DNA of 64,000 nt from Silurus meridionalis (lineage: Eukaryota > Chordata > Actinopteri > Siluriformes > Siluridae). Below the pieces are notes generated by a model. The model worked only from the letters and a program-made list of their open reading frames with translations, was not told the DNA's origin and did not search any database. A program made the translations under genes and the position numbers. This document shows, in pieces, positions 22,445-33,719 of this stretch. The stretch lies in contig NC_060884.1 in assembly GCF_014805685.1 (NCBI RefSeq), forward strand, positions 10,447,356 to 10,511,355, read 5' to 3'. The number at the start of each line of letters is the position of its first letter. Position 1 is the stretch's first letter.

Positions 22445-22583
22445 ATAATTGCGGGGTGCGGTGTGAGAGGGCAAGACTAAATGGAATTTTATAATAACAC
22501 AGTCTCCTCCTGTAATGTATTAGACCAGTTTGGAGTCTTTTAGAGAGCCCCTCCATCGTGCTTAATTTTCTGTCTTTGCAGGC
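22445..22583 (+). repeat. Continuation of duplicated OR flank (copy of 12627-12745)
   Basis: After the LINE, the flank copy resumes with GCGGGGTGCGGTGTGAGAGG and ends at TCTTTG near 22577. Beyond that the two copies diverge, which marks the end of the duplicated unit. Confidence 0.8.
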
Positions 22584-22674
22584 CATCTCTAATTCAGATT
22601 AAATGTTTCTGTAAAAATTTTTTTTTTTTACCTGGTAATGCAGACTGTGCTGCATTACTATTTTCCCCATATCA

Positions 22675-22915
22675 GTTCTTGACCTCACTACAGCTTTTGC
22701 AGCTGAATGAGCAAGGCTATCAGACATTAATTTAAGTCTAGTGGAAAGCCCTCCCAGAAATGTTGAAGTTATTATAACAGCAAGGAGGAATTAATTGATT
22801 GCTGTTTCTTGGACCACTTTTCATACAGACACCTGTATACTAGGAACACCCCACAAAGCCTGTCATTTTGGAGATGCTTTGGCCCAGTCAACTCACATTA
22901 TAATTTGGGGACTTT
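22675..22915 (+). mobile_element. Tc1-like transposase C-terminal relic and DNA-transposon scraps
   Basis: Bases 22678-22790 translate with errors to D-L-T-T-A-F then S-L-V-E-S-P-P-R-N-V-E, the C-terminal end of a teleost Tc1-like transposase. Bases 22840-22915 resemble part of another common fish DNA transposon (GGAGATGCTTTGGCCCAGTC). Both are heavily decayed. Confidence 0.4.
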
Positions 22916-22954
22916 AATCTTAAATTTTCCCATTTTCAATATGTTTTGTTCAAA

Positions 22955-23290
22955 GAACGTCTCTATGTTATGTATGTAACCCTAGTGCCCTGATGGAATG
23001 AGACACTGCATTGCAATGCTTTGGGAACGCGATCACGTTGTCCACGCTCTGAAATAATGTGTGTAATCAGTCAAAATTGGACGCAGACCATCACCGGCGG
23101 GGTGATGTCATGACAAGGAAGTATAAAAACGCATGACATTGTGGCATAGAGACACAGCATCTCATTCCCTCAGGGGACTCAGGGGGTTCCCTTGGAGAGG
23201 TACTACAAAGGACCAAGCCTTAAAGGCTGCCACAATTAGGGTCAAGTGAGCCCCAAGTGAAGTGGGGAGACCAAAGGACATAAGAGCATG
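22955..23290. mobile_element. DIRS-like terminal/recombinase fragment
   Basis: GAACGTCTCTATG...GTAACCCTAGTGCCC at 22955-23000 is a diverged version of the terminal block at 42510-42560. The GAGCCCCAAGTGAAGTGGGGAGACC block at 23246-23272 is a reversed version of the recombinase C-terminal region at 42215-42260. The TATAAAAAC at 23122 could be its promoter. No frame survives. Confidence 0.5.
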
Positions 23291-24265
23291 CTATTAGCGA
23301 CTTGCAAAATGCTCACCCCGACGGATTGTTTATTATCGCCGGAGATTTCAACCATGTGAATCTTAGGACTGTGCTCCCTAAACATCATCATGTGGACTTT
23401 GCAATGAGAGGAGCGAACACGCTGGATCTTGTTTACACAAACATCCCCAGCACGTATCGTGCGGAGCCCCGCCCCCATCTCGGCTACTCAGACCACAGCT
23501 CTGTTATGTTCATTCCAGCATACAGACCGCTCATCAGATGCTCTAAACCGGTTCTGAAACAGGTGAAAACCTGGCCAGAAGGAGCTAATTCTGCTCTTCA
23601 GGACTGTTTTGAGTGCACTGACTGGGACATGTTTAGGGAGGCTGCAACCAACGGCGATTCCATCAACTTGGAGAAGTACACATCGACAGTGACCAGCTAC
23701 ATCAGCAAGTGCGTTAATGATGTGACCATCTCCGTGACCATCTCCAAGACCATCACCACATGCTCCAACCAGAAGCCGTGGATGACTGCAAATGTGCGTG
23801 TGCTGTTGAAACAAAGAGACTATGCCTTCAGAACAGGGGACAAGATGGCCTTAAAAACAGCAAGTGCCAAACTGTCCCATGCCATCAGAGAGGCGAAGCG
23901 TGCACACGCAAAGAAAATCCACGACCACTTCCAGGACAGCGGAAGACACCCGGCGCATGTGGCAGGGCATCCAGGCGATCACTAACTACAAGACAACATC
24001 ACCTGCTTGCGACCGTGATGCCTCCCTCCCAGATGCACTGAACAACTTCACCACCCGGTTTGAGGTACAGAACAACGTGAAGACGAGGAAGACCACCCCT
24101 CCTCCCACTGACCAGGTGCTCTGTCTAACCACAGCTGAAGTGAGGAAAACTCTATGCAGAGTTAACCCATGGAAGTCTGCTGGACCAGACAACATTCCTG
24201 GCAGAGTGCCCAGGGAATGTGCAGAACAGCTAGCAGATGTCTTCACTGACATCTTCAACATCTAG
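23290..24265 (+). pseudogene. Rex1/Babar-like LINE ORF fragment (endonuclease C-terminus)
   Basis: Frame 23302-23985 begins in the endonuclease (I-I-A-G-D-F-N-H, then G-Y-S-D-H-S) and runs through the linker with K-P-W-M-T. The next frame (23864-24265) continues with a frameshift near 23940 into A-G-P-D-N-I-P-G, just before RT. It ends at a stop in a TDIFNI stretch, and L2-type 5' sequence follows at once. It is dead and truncated at both ends. Confidence 0.75.
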
Positions 24266-24567
24266 TAGGCTTCGACGTTAGTTCATGTTTCCTGTTGTTG
24301 AATTGTTTGTGAATTTTGTTTGTATCGGCACTAAAAAAGTTTTGCAGTTAGTTTTTTCTCTCTCGCATTGCTTTAAAATATCAAAATATCGTTTTGATAT
24401 CCTGCATCCTTTACTTCCTGTTGGCTCCGTTTCGTCTATTTTTGCTTTCGGAAGAGCGCTTATTTTCCCTGTTAGAGGGTTCGAAAAGCAGTGAGTGGAG
24501 GACATTCCCACCAGAACTTTGAACACACATTACAGTAACCACTTTAAGGTACGTAATTTCTCTGCTA

Positions 24568-25211
24568 TGGCGAACATCCAGTTCATTCAGTGTGTGAAGT
24601 GCACCATGTTTAGTCAGTCTTTCTCTGTTGTTAGTGATAATTTTATCTTTGAGAAGTGTAAGCTAGTTTGCTCTTTGACGGAGAAGATCTTAGCATTAGA
24701 GGAGCGCATCCAGAGTCTAGAGAGAAGTAGTGAGTGCGAGAGCTGGTTTTAGCAGACTCCATTCTGAGGCACGTGAAATTAGCTAGACCTTTAGGGGCAC
24801 CAGCAGCACAGGTTATGTGTATACCGGGAGCCAGGGCGCCGGACATAGCAGGTCAGCTTAGGTTCTTAGGAAAGCACAGCTAATAATCACACAGGAGCTA
24901 ATGATATATACCTTCGACAGTCAGAGGTTACCAAGGGTAATATTATAGAGGTGTGTAAATTAGCGAAGGCAATGTCCGATGCAGTAACATGCTCTGGCCC
25001 CATCCCAATGCGACGTGGCAATGTAGCCTACAGCAGCTTATGGTCGCTGAACTGCTGGATGTCCGAGTGGTGCTTCATTAATAATTGGAGCATTTTTGAG
25101 GGCAAGGCTGGCCTGTTAGGACGGGACGGTATCCATCCCACTCGGGAAGGTGGTGCTCTCATTTCTTGTAGTATAGGTCATAGTCTCAGAACAGCACTAG
25201 TTAACAAGTGA
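24568..25211 (+). pseudogene. L2-type LINE ORF1 with SGNH esterase-like domain
   Basis: The frame from 24568 starts M-A-N-I-Q-F and includes a coiled-coil stretch (L-T-E-K-I-L-A-L-E-E-R-I-Q-S-L-E). A shifted frame then reads [10 protein letters not shown], resembling block I (GDS) of SGNH/GDSL esterases with the glycine replaced by alanine. Frame 24951-25211 ends with R-D-G-I-H-P-T, the block V Asp-x-x-His. CR1/L2 LINEs are known to carry such an esterase in ORF1. Stops and shifts near 24755 and 24885 break it. Confidence 0.65.
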
Positions 25212-25257
25212 CTGTCTAGAGCCAAGGCCAGGGAGCAGACAGACAGGCTAAACTGAG

Positions 25258-27176
25258 TTGTCACTCAGGATCCACCAAATTGAGACTGTGTCTGTCCCCC
25301 GAGGGAAACCAAAATATAGGAATTCTCAGAAAGTCTGTTTTAGTAACCTGATTAACATTAAATTAAATAGGACTGAACGCACAGCCAACACCTCTGATCT
25401 AAAGATAGGATTGCTGAATATTAGATCTCTCACGTCAAAAACGCTTACTATAAACAAAATTATTACCGACCAGAAGTTTAAAATAATGTGTTTGACAGAA
25501 ACGTGGATTAAACCGAATGAATATGTAGCATTAAATTAAGCGAGTCCTTCTGGGTATAGTTACACACACCAACCCCGTCTAAATGGCAGAGCACGTGGAG
25601 TTGCAGCTATTTATAATAATAATCTAAGTGTCACACAAAAGACTAAACACAAATGTAAAACATTTGAAGTTCTTTACACCAACATAAAATATTCAGTGTC
25701 CAAAAGCAGGTCCAGTCAGTCAATTCCACTAATTATTTTTTATAGACCCCCTACTCTGATTTTCTCATAGAATTTGCAGATTTCATCACAAATTTAGCTA
25801 CTTCTTTAGACAAAGCATTAATTATTGGTGACTTTAATATTCATTTTGATAATCAGGAAGACTCCTTAAGAGCAGCAGTTGTGTCCATTCTAGATTCAGT
25901 TGGAATTCATCAGAATGTTATAGGACCCACTCATAGTGGTGGACATACTCTTGATTTGTTGTTAACATTTGGATTAAAAATAAAAACTTAGTCATAATTC
26001 CACAGTCCGAAGCTATTTCAGACCATTATCTTATCTTTTTTAAAATCTGCCTCAGTCATTGCATTTCTACCTCACCATGTTACTGTGTTAAGCGTACTTT
26101 CACGTCAGCTACAGCAGTGCGTTTTATCAATAATCTTCCAGAAATTACGATATTAAATAGATCTCCGTCTGACCCCGCAGAGTTTGACTGGGCCACTGAA
26201 TACCTAGAATCAACGTTATGTTATACTCTAGATGATGTAGCTCCCCTTAACCTGCACACCATCATTAGGTAGTAATGATTTAATGAACTTTTTTAATAAT
26301 AAAGTTGAAAATATCAGGCAAGAAATCCAGATATAAATCCAAATTATTTTACAAGTAACCCTGTAGACAGCAGTGTAATTATAACAGACAATCAATTACA
26401 AAGCTTCACTCCTATTCATGAGAATTACCTAATTTCATTAATTCCCTCATCAAAATCATCAACCTGCATTCTCGATCCTTTGCCTACAAGTTTTCTCAAA
26501 CAGATAATTCCAATGTTAATTAAACCTTTTTTAAAAATAATAAACTCTTCCACTAGCACTGGTTATGTTCCTAAGTTCTTCAAACTGGCAGTTATCCACC
26601 CCTAATTTAGAAACCTGACCTTGACCCATGTCAGCTGTCCAACTACAGGCCAATATAAAATCTCCCCTTTATATCCAAAATTTTAGAAAAGGTTGTAGCA
26701 CAGCAGTTATGCTCACATCTACTTAAGAATAAAAAATTTTTTATCAGTCAGGATTTCGGCCTCATCATAGCACAGAGATGGCGCTAGTTAAGGTGGTAAA
26801 TTACCTGTTATTGGCCTCTGATCAGGGTTTTGTCTCTTTACTTGTTTTGCTTGAACTTAGTGCAGCTTTTGACACCATTTATCATACTATACTGCTTGCT
26901 AGACTTGAGAATGTTGTTGGAATAAAGGGAACAGCTCTCTCTTGGCTCAGGTCTTATTTGACTGATCGCTATCAGTTTGTTGATGTAAATGGTGAGTTCT
27001 CCACAGTTTGGTGTTCCTCAAGGATTGATCCTAGGCCCGCTGCTTTTCCCATTATATATGCTGCATCTTGGTGAAATTATACATAAAAATGGTATTCGCT
27101 TCAATTGCTATGCTGATGATACACAGTTGTATATTTCATCAAAGCCAGATGAGAGAGATCAGATTAACAATGTTGA
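25258..27176 (+). pseudogene. L2-type LINE ORF2, N-terminal part
   Basis: Frame 25258-25539 carries the endonuclease start (L-L-N-I-R-S-L, then L-T-E-T-W-I). The rest of the endonuclease to about 26200 is broken by stops. RT pieces follow at 26778-27074 ([10 protein letters not shown]) and 26989-27176 (C-Y-A-D-D-T-Q-L-Y). The gene is interrupted at 27176 by the LTR element. Confidence 0.75.
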
Positions 27177-28258
27177 TGTAGTAGGGCAGTCTAGGTACCG
27201 CCCTAGTAAACGTGACTGTTGCCTGAATGACTGAACCTGTTTTTTGCGATCTACTTCTGGGTATGTATATCTAGTCCCTCGAGCATTATTTGGATTGGGG
27301 TCTCTGACTGATTTGTCTTTATTTTTGTCTATTTTAGTGGGGGTAATTGCTCGCGAGCATTTCGTCACTGTGGACTGCAGGGCAAATAAGTTACTCCTTA
27401 TACAACATTAAGACTGCACTGTTTGTTCTGCTGCTATTTTTTTATTACTTTGTGACCATTTGTATTGGATTTGTCTGTTTTTGTTTTGTTGCTTCACGCT
27501 TATGTTGGTGGCTTAAAGGAAGGCTAGTTCGAGCCGTCACTTAACAGGAGATGTGCCCTTAATGGCGCATGTTCAGCCCCACTGGTAATTGCCACCAGCA
27601 GCGTTTGTTTGTTTTTCTTTATTTTCCCTTGCTCCGCGCTCGTCCTATGGACGGCCTGGAAGAACACTTAATATCTGGTACCTGGGAAGATTAAGTTTTT
27701 GTTCCCTGTTTAAATGTATTGATTTGAGTATTTATTGAGAACTCTTTCAGTTTCCTCCTTGATTAATTTGTTGTTTTTTGTGATTTGATTTGAAGGAGCT
27801 GAAGGCCTCCAGTGAGGGAAACTAGCTGTTTTGTGGTGGTGGTGTTTCTCTCACAGTGTTTTTGCCGTGACCATTGCATCTCCCTCACTTAGTGTGTGTA
27901 TGTGGGGTGAGTGTGTGTGTGTGTGTTTGTGCGGAGCATACATTTGGTGAGTGGTGTGTCTTAAGATACTCTCTGTGCAGCTAGCCACCCTACTGGTAAG
28001 CCTCAGCCTGAAAGTATTTTATTTCCTTTATTTCATTTCTGCCTGGTCAACAGTCTTCTATATTTTAACTAATTATCCTTATTGTGAAATAAAAGTATTT
28101 TTGTATTTATATTCACATCTCCTGTGTTTAGTGGAAACAAACCTGTGTGCTCTATTTTGGGTCTAAATTTCCCCGTTCATAGAAATGGGGTGGAGTAGTC
28201 TGCTTTTCGTTCTAGTTGTATACTAGTGTCAATTTTTACCAATCACCGCCCCACCACA
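27177..28258 (+). repeat. 5' LTR of the Gypsy element
   Basis: It runs from TGTAGTAGGG to CCACCACCACA-like sequence ending CA at 28258. It holds an AATAAA poly-A signal near 28086 in GTGAAATAAAAG. It is followed within 2 bp by TTGGCGCAGTCGGCAGGATT, a tRNA primer-binding-site-like sequence (28261-28280). It has no 3' partner, so its end is inferred from the primer site. Confidence 0.6.
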
Positions 28259-28483
28259 CTTTGGCGCAGTCGGCAGGATTCCACATTTGACAGAGACGTG
28301 GGTGTATATACAGTTGTTTTTGTTTTTCCTTGTTTTTTTCTTTTTTGTTTTTGAGTTTTGCAGGATTTGTTTTTCCTTGGTGTGGAGTGGCAGCAGGACA
28401 GCAGTGCACGTCTTGTATTAAACCTAGCCCTTATTGTGGGCGTACTTTTCACCTTTCATTGGTAAGTGCCTCTATCGTTCAAG

Positions 28484-29585
28484 TATGGAAGAGGAGTTAC
28501 AAGAGTTAAGGGAGATGATTGCTCAGCTAAGAGCAGACAATGAGAGGTTGCGTCAGGAGCGTACTTCTGTGCCCCCAGGTCCTAATGACTTATCTGCTCC
28601 TGCCCCTGGGTCTTCTGTTTTATCACAACCCAGTAATGTAGATGTCACTAGACCAGAACGATTTGTTTTTGTACCACGAGACAGAAAGTGTCCAAACTTT
28701 TATGGCAGGGTCGGCCTTAGTATTGAGGAGTGGGTTGAGGAGGCCCAGGCTTGTATGCGTGCCCGTCACCTTTCTGATACTGACAAGGCGTTCTATTTAT
28801 TTGACCACTTAGAAGGGGAAGGAAGGGAAGAGATTAAGTACCGCCCAGAGGTAGAGCGTAAAGACCCAGACAAAATTATTTTAGAACTGTATGGTTGCTC
28901 GCAGTCAAATGTTTCTTTGCAGGAGGCATTTTTTTTTCGAGAAAGCAACAGGAGGGTGAGAGCCTGTTGGAGTTCTCCCTCGTCCTGATGGGTCTCCTTG
29001 AGCAAGTGAAACAACAATCACCTCATGGTATGCCAAATTCATGTTTTACTACGGGACCAATTCGTTGAACATGTTTTTGATAGCGCCCTGCGTCGTGAAT
29101 TAAAGCAGTTGATACATCGTCAACCTACGTTAACTTTGTTGGAGGTGCATAGCGAAGCCATTAAATGGGAGCAGGAGGGCATGCCAGGAAGTACAAGGAC
29201 CAGAAGTCATTCTGTTCCATCAGTTCATGGGCTTCAATATGGAGTACAAGGGGATCCATTTGTTCGGGTGAGTAGGTCATCTGGGAATTCGGAGATGGCT
29301 GAATTGAGGGATATGCTCAAATGCCAGCAAGCACAGTTGACTAAACTCACACACAGTTTCCCCGTTTACAGGCTCCCTCGTTTTGGGGTCAATCTTCCCG
29401 ACAGGGACCAGTTATCTGTAGAAGGTGTCAAAAGCCTGGGCATTTTGACAGAGACTGTGACGAGGAATGTGTCCCTTCTCGCCCTCAGCTTTCCTCACCC
29501 TCTATCCCGTCAAGAGCTGGAGGTAGACAGCCTGGCCTATCAGCAACGTCGGAAAACTAGCCCCCACCGTGCTTCAGGGCCATAG
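28484..29585 (+). pseudogene. Gypsy gag with coiled coil and zinc knuckle
   Basis: The Met at 28484 opens M-E-E-E-L-Q-E-L-R-E-M, a coiled coil with heptads to about residue 28. A capsid-like part with W-V-E-E-A-Q-A and F-L-F-D-H-L-type motifs follows. A frame break near 28935 (a T8 run) leads to 29025-29585. Around 29418-29456, in another frame, lies C-R-R-C-Q-K-P-G-H-F-D-R-D-C, an intact CX2CX4HX4C zinc knuckle. At least two frameshifts are present. Confidence 0.75.
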
Positions 29586-29599
29586 CACGGGTGGGGAGG

Positions 29600-30338
29600 T
29601 AACTGGCTCAAACGTTTCAAATATGAAACGTTTGAATTCAATTGTTTCAATTGGTGGGGTTTGAGTGCCCTGTCTGGTGGATACTGGCTCCATGGTAACT
29701 ACGATTACTGAGAGTTGTTTTCGTGAACATTTCGAACCATGGGGCCAGTATCGACTTAAATCGTGCCAGTGGTTGCAGCTTAGAGCCACTAATGGTCAAT
29801 TCCCTTTATTGGGTATATGAAGTTGAATATCGAACTGTGCGATCAGGTAATTACAGAATGTGGCATGCTTGTTGTGCGGGATCCTCCTGGTGGCTTGTGT
29901 ACACGGGTCCCAGGTGTTCTGGGAATGAATGTCCTTAGTCGATGCTACCAGGGGCTTTTCAGACAACATGGCCCGGCCTTGTTTGATTCACTCTCAACCA
30001 TAAATGTTCCAAATTCTGTTTTACAGGCACTGCAACATTGTCGTCGAGTTGATAATCAGTCGCCTGTGGTACGTTCAGGAAGAGTTAGAGTACGAGGGCG
30101 GAAACCATGTCACATCCCAGGTGGCATGATGAGGTTTGTGGCAGTAACTTGTTCCGAGCAATATGCCAAAAGTACTGTTCTTTTTGAACCCCCGGACGCT
30201 GGGTTACCAGCTGGTCTGTTGGCTTCTCCTGTACTAGTGCAGGTTACACGAGGTTCTGTTTATTTACCTGTGGTAAATGTGGGAACCACTGATGTGTTGC
30301 TTTATGCTAACAGTGTCCTTGATACAACAGCTCTGTAG
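29600..30338 (+). pseudogene. Gypsy aspartic protease region
   Basis: Bases 29677-29740 read V-D-T-G-S-M-V-T-T-I-T, the catalytic D-T-G of a retroviral-type aspartic protease. A shifted frame (29817-30338) continues with G-V-L-G-M-N-V-L and a long tail normally preceding RT. The frame stops at 30338, right where integrase sequence starts. Confidence 0.7.
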
Positions 30339-31277
30339 TCTCTATCAGATTGGGAAATCCCGCACTACCCATTACCATCCGGCAGGTAAGGGGCAGTGCA
30401 AACGTTTTAACAGGACCCTGCATAATCTCCTGTGTACTCTTCCTCCTTCTCGGAAGGCAGATTGGGTCTCTGCTCTCCCTCAGGTGCTCTTTTGCTATAA
30501 CACTACCCCTCATCAAGCGACTGGTGAGTCACCCCACTTCTTGATGTTTGGCCAAGAGCCAAGGCTCCCTATCGATTTTCTGTTAGGCAGAAGCCAGGAG
30601 ATGGTGGCGGGTGGGGTGAATGAGTGTGTGTTTGAGCACCAGACCCGCTTACAAGTGGCCTTTGAGGGGGCCCGAGAACATTTGAAAGTGACGGCAGAGC
30701 GTCGCAATAAGCAGCACGACCTGCAAGTTCGTGATACACTATTGGGGAAGGGTCAGCTGGTTTTCCTTCGCGATTATGGCATGAGAGGGCCCCATAAGAT
30801 CCAGGACCTGTGGAGCCCAGTGGTGTATCAGGTTGTTAGAGCGCCTCCGGTAGGTGGGTCAGTATACACAATTGCGCCAGTAGATGATTTGAGTAAGGTA
30901 AAACGGGTTCACCGCTCTTTGTTGAAGACCCGCATACAAAGAGATTCTCCTGCTGTCAGTCATGCAGCTGATTCTGTAGTAGTGGAGGTTCCACCATCGG
31001 AGGACTCTCCATCTGAGAAGGTCGATCTGTGGGTCTTGGTACCTGAAACTCCACAGGGTGTTGGTGGGTTAACACTATGGGACCCAGTGTCTTTACCTGC
31101 CCTTGTTCCTCGGCGCCTAACCGAAAATACTGGCCCTACAACCTCAGTGGCTCCTGGACCATCTGGTGTGGTATCTTCAGATTTGGGTTCGGTAAGGGAA
31201 CCCTCACCTGTAAGTCAGTCTGGTAATGGTGAACTTGCCTTGTGGCGGACAAGGCGAGCTAACGCTGGTCGTTGAGA
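30339..31277 (+). pseudogene. Gypsy integrase C-terminal half
   Basis: From about 30345 the frame reads S-R-T-T-H-Y-H-P-A-G-K-G-Q-C-K-R-F-N-R. In related copies the residue before R-F is Glu (the third catalytic acid); here it is Lys. The C-terminal chromatin/DNA-binding part (R-D-Y-G-M-R-G-P-H-K-I then V-H-R-S-L-L-K) is intact to the stop. It is fused after the protease region with no RT between, so the copy could not reverse transcribe itself. Confidence 0.8.
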
Positions 31278-31635
31278 AGTGTGCAAAGGACATTAGACAG
31301 TGGATGCTTGATAACTTTCTTCTGCTCAACTAAGATAAGACGGAAGTACTTTTACTAGGACCACATGCAGCTAGAAGCAAACTTTCCGATTACGTAGCAT
31401 CTCTGGATGGTGTTTCTGTTTCAGCGTGTACGGCTGTCAAAGACCTTGGTGTTATTATTGACCCTAGTCTTTCCTTTTAAGCTCACGTGAATAATATCAC
31501 CAGGATTGCCTTCTTTCACCTTAGAAATATTGCTAAAATTAGAAATATGATGTCGTTACAGGATGCAGAAAAACTAGTTCATGCTTTTGTTACTTCTAGA
31601 TTAGACTACTGGAACGCTTTACTATCTGGGTGTGG
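31271..31635 (+). mobile_element. L2-type LINE, continuation after the Gypsy insertion
   Basis: ORF2 resumes with the RT C-terminal region. It matches the reverse complement of about 20310-20675, including [12 protein letters not shown]. It is broken by stops and cut at 31635, where unrelated retroelement sequence starts. Confidence 0.85.
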
Positions 31636-32095
31636 GTGGGATTCCACAGCTCTTTAGACATGATTGGCCACCACCCCCTCTCCACAAGCGAGAAGAAAAG
31701 ATGTCACTCTCATAGACTCTGTATTTGTGGCAAGGCAGGGCACATGGCAGTCACCTATCCAGCAAAAGAAAGGGCTCAGTGTTAAATCTGGGGCCAGCGC
31801 CTCCAAAGCACTGCTCAAGGTTTGGATCGATGTCAAGGGCCATAGCCATGAATTAGCGATGTTTTTCAACTCTGGGGCAGACGCCGAATTTCTCAATGAG
31901 GAACTTGCTCGCCAACTGGGCATTGAATCCGAACCACTTCCCGCACCACCCCTGTCCGATCACCATGGGCACCTGCCATGTTTGGTTTCCCATTGTTGCA
32001 GAGGCGTTGGAATGGGGGATCTTATGTCAAGCCAGCTGTCACACCATAATCCCTCATCCTGGTAAAGACTCTCCCATTATGCCCAGTTAAATTGT
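31636..32095 (+). pseudogene. Sushi-like Gypsy gag/protease fragment
   Basis: Frame 31664-32065 contains F-F-N-S-G-A-D-A-E-F-L-N, matching the protease of fish sushi-type Gypsy elements (usually L-D-S-G-A-D). The catalytic Asp is Asn here. Just upstream in another frame C-G-K-A-G-H-M-A-V-T resembles the preceding zinc knuckle, with its last Cys replaced by Tyr. No LTR or RT is attached. Confidence 0.65.
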
Positions 32096-33420
32096 TAAAG
32101 TTAAATTGCAGGGAATAAATTAGTCCAAAAAGAAGACAGAAGGCCTGAAACAGGTTGACCAGTTCCATCACTGAATTCCTTTCCAAAATGATGCACAGTC
32201 AGGAAGGGTTCGGTTGTAGACATTCTGGGTCAAGCCTTCAAGGCTGCCACACTCTGGGTGGAGTGGGCTCTTGATGTCGAGAAAAATATTCGAATTAACC
32301 TTACCTAGAGTGTGTTTTAATCCAACTAATATCCATCCAACAAATTGACTTAATAATTAGTACAGAACCTATTAGATACAATAGAAGCAGCTTGATTTAA
32401 CCTATTTAGCCTATGTGTTTTAATCAAACTCATGTAGTCTACGTACTCCAAGTATAATTAACCTAATAACGATCAGATATTAATAAATAGAGTAGAGTAG
32501 GGTCTGACTGGTGTTATCAGTGTGTTGGAGAGACAAGAGAAAACAACATACAAGGCAGACTTGTTTATTGGGCAGAGAAGAGGTGAGATTGACGATGCTG
32601 TCAGTGAGGAATGCTCTTAAGAGATGTCTCAGGACATCTGTGAGTCGGAGCTGAATAAAAGAAACAAACAGAGATCACAATGACTAAAAACATACAATTA
32701 ATATGTGCATGTAACAACAAAAGTAACAAACTTACAAATGTTATAGTTGTGAAGCTTAACACACTATGCAACAGTCAGTACAGATAATATAAATGAAGTA
32801 TGACCTAGACACTAACATAACCAAGTAGAATAATGTAGTTAAACATATACAAATAGACAATCTAAGTAAAATAATATAGCTTGATTTAATAAAAATGGGA
32901 TAGCAAATAGCATTAAAAAAACAGAACACTTACACAGTAGGGAAGATAAAGTAGGCCGCAAAATGGTTGTCCAGACATAAAAACCTGAGCAGGAGGAAGT
33001 GGTGCCTGGCTGTATCAGAGGGGGTAAAAGTTGTATACACATTCTTTTCTTAAGTGACATAGAGAAAAGGCCATAAATAAGGGTAATGGGGGGAACAGGA
33101 AAACCCAAATATGTAATCACAGGAAGGGGACTTTGCTAGGGTGAAGAAAATAGAAAAAAAAAGTAAAGGTGTCATGTAACACCAGGGTATAAGAATGAGT
33201 GTGTGTAAAGTGTGTGTGCGCTTGATCATTTTAGATGTGATGAAGTGACCACCTTCTATTGGCTCATTAAAACGTGTCTGGAATAAAGATGTTTTTTCTC
33301 TTTCTCATCCAAGACTAAAGATTTTTCATTGGCTTTTGAGGTCTATTTTATTTTATTTTAAGTTAAGAGTGCTACATTGGGAATTAACTGAAACGAATCC
33401 ACCCGTGATGTGTCTGCTCA
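32096..33420. other. No gene recognised
   Basis: Mostly AT-rich. Bases 32190-32280 (GTCAAGCCTTCAAGGCTGCC) faintly resemble 23210-23240, suggesting DIRS scraps. Bases 32510-32680 and 33170-33210 look like degraded LTR or repeat sequence, without a partner. Confidence 0.4.
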
Positions 33421-33424
33421 GAGA

Positions 33425-33650
33425 CGGGTTCTGAGTTCCGACACTCTGACCCCGAGTGGAGCGGGGAGACCAGCAGACTCATAAGAAGATGCAACAGCAT
33501 CAATGATCCTTTTGCTCACAGTCTGCTTGTTAGCAGCCGTAGTAGATGAGTAGCTGATCTGACTTCCTCTAGGGGCCAGTCCTGTTGACGTAGGTGTTAA
33601 GTGCTCATACCGGGCACAATGCGGTTCAGCTTCTTCTGGTCCGGGGCCTG
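33425..33650 (-). mobile_element. DIRS-like tyrosine recombinase scrap
   Basis: On the minus strand A-N-K-Q-T-V-S-K-R-I-I-D-A-V followed by G-L-P-A-P-L-G-V-R matches the recombinase segment at 42165-42255. It is a short relic with a broken end. Confidence 0.65.
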
Positions 33651-33719
33651 AAACAGAGAACCTTACAGGTCGTGGGACGTTTAAACATGTGTTAAACAAA
33701 AGTTTAAACATTTGATATG

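Larger units (their letters stand above)
24266..27176 (+). mobile_element. L2-type LINE, 5' part, split by an LTR element
   Basis: This plus-strand element has a 5' UTR, ORF1 and ORF2 remnants and matches the reverse complement of the LINE at 19079-22444. It is cut at AACAATGTTGA (27176) and resumes at 31271 with GTTGAGAAGTGTG. The intact junction is present in the other copy near 20665. It is more decayed than that copy, with many stops. Confidence 0.85.
27177..31270 (+). mobile_element. Internally deleted Ty3/Gypsy element inserted in the LINE
   Basis: The element begins TGTAGTAGGG and lies between two copies of GTTGA (27172-27176 and 31271-31275), a 5-bp repeat of a site present once in the sister LINE. 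Contents: a 5' LTR of about 1.08 kb, a primer site, gag, protease, then directly the integrase C-terminal half. RT, RNase H and the integrase N-terminus are missing. No 3' LTR is seen, so the right GTTGA may be chance or microhomology. Confidence 0.8.
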
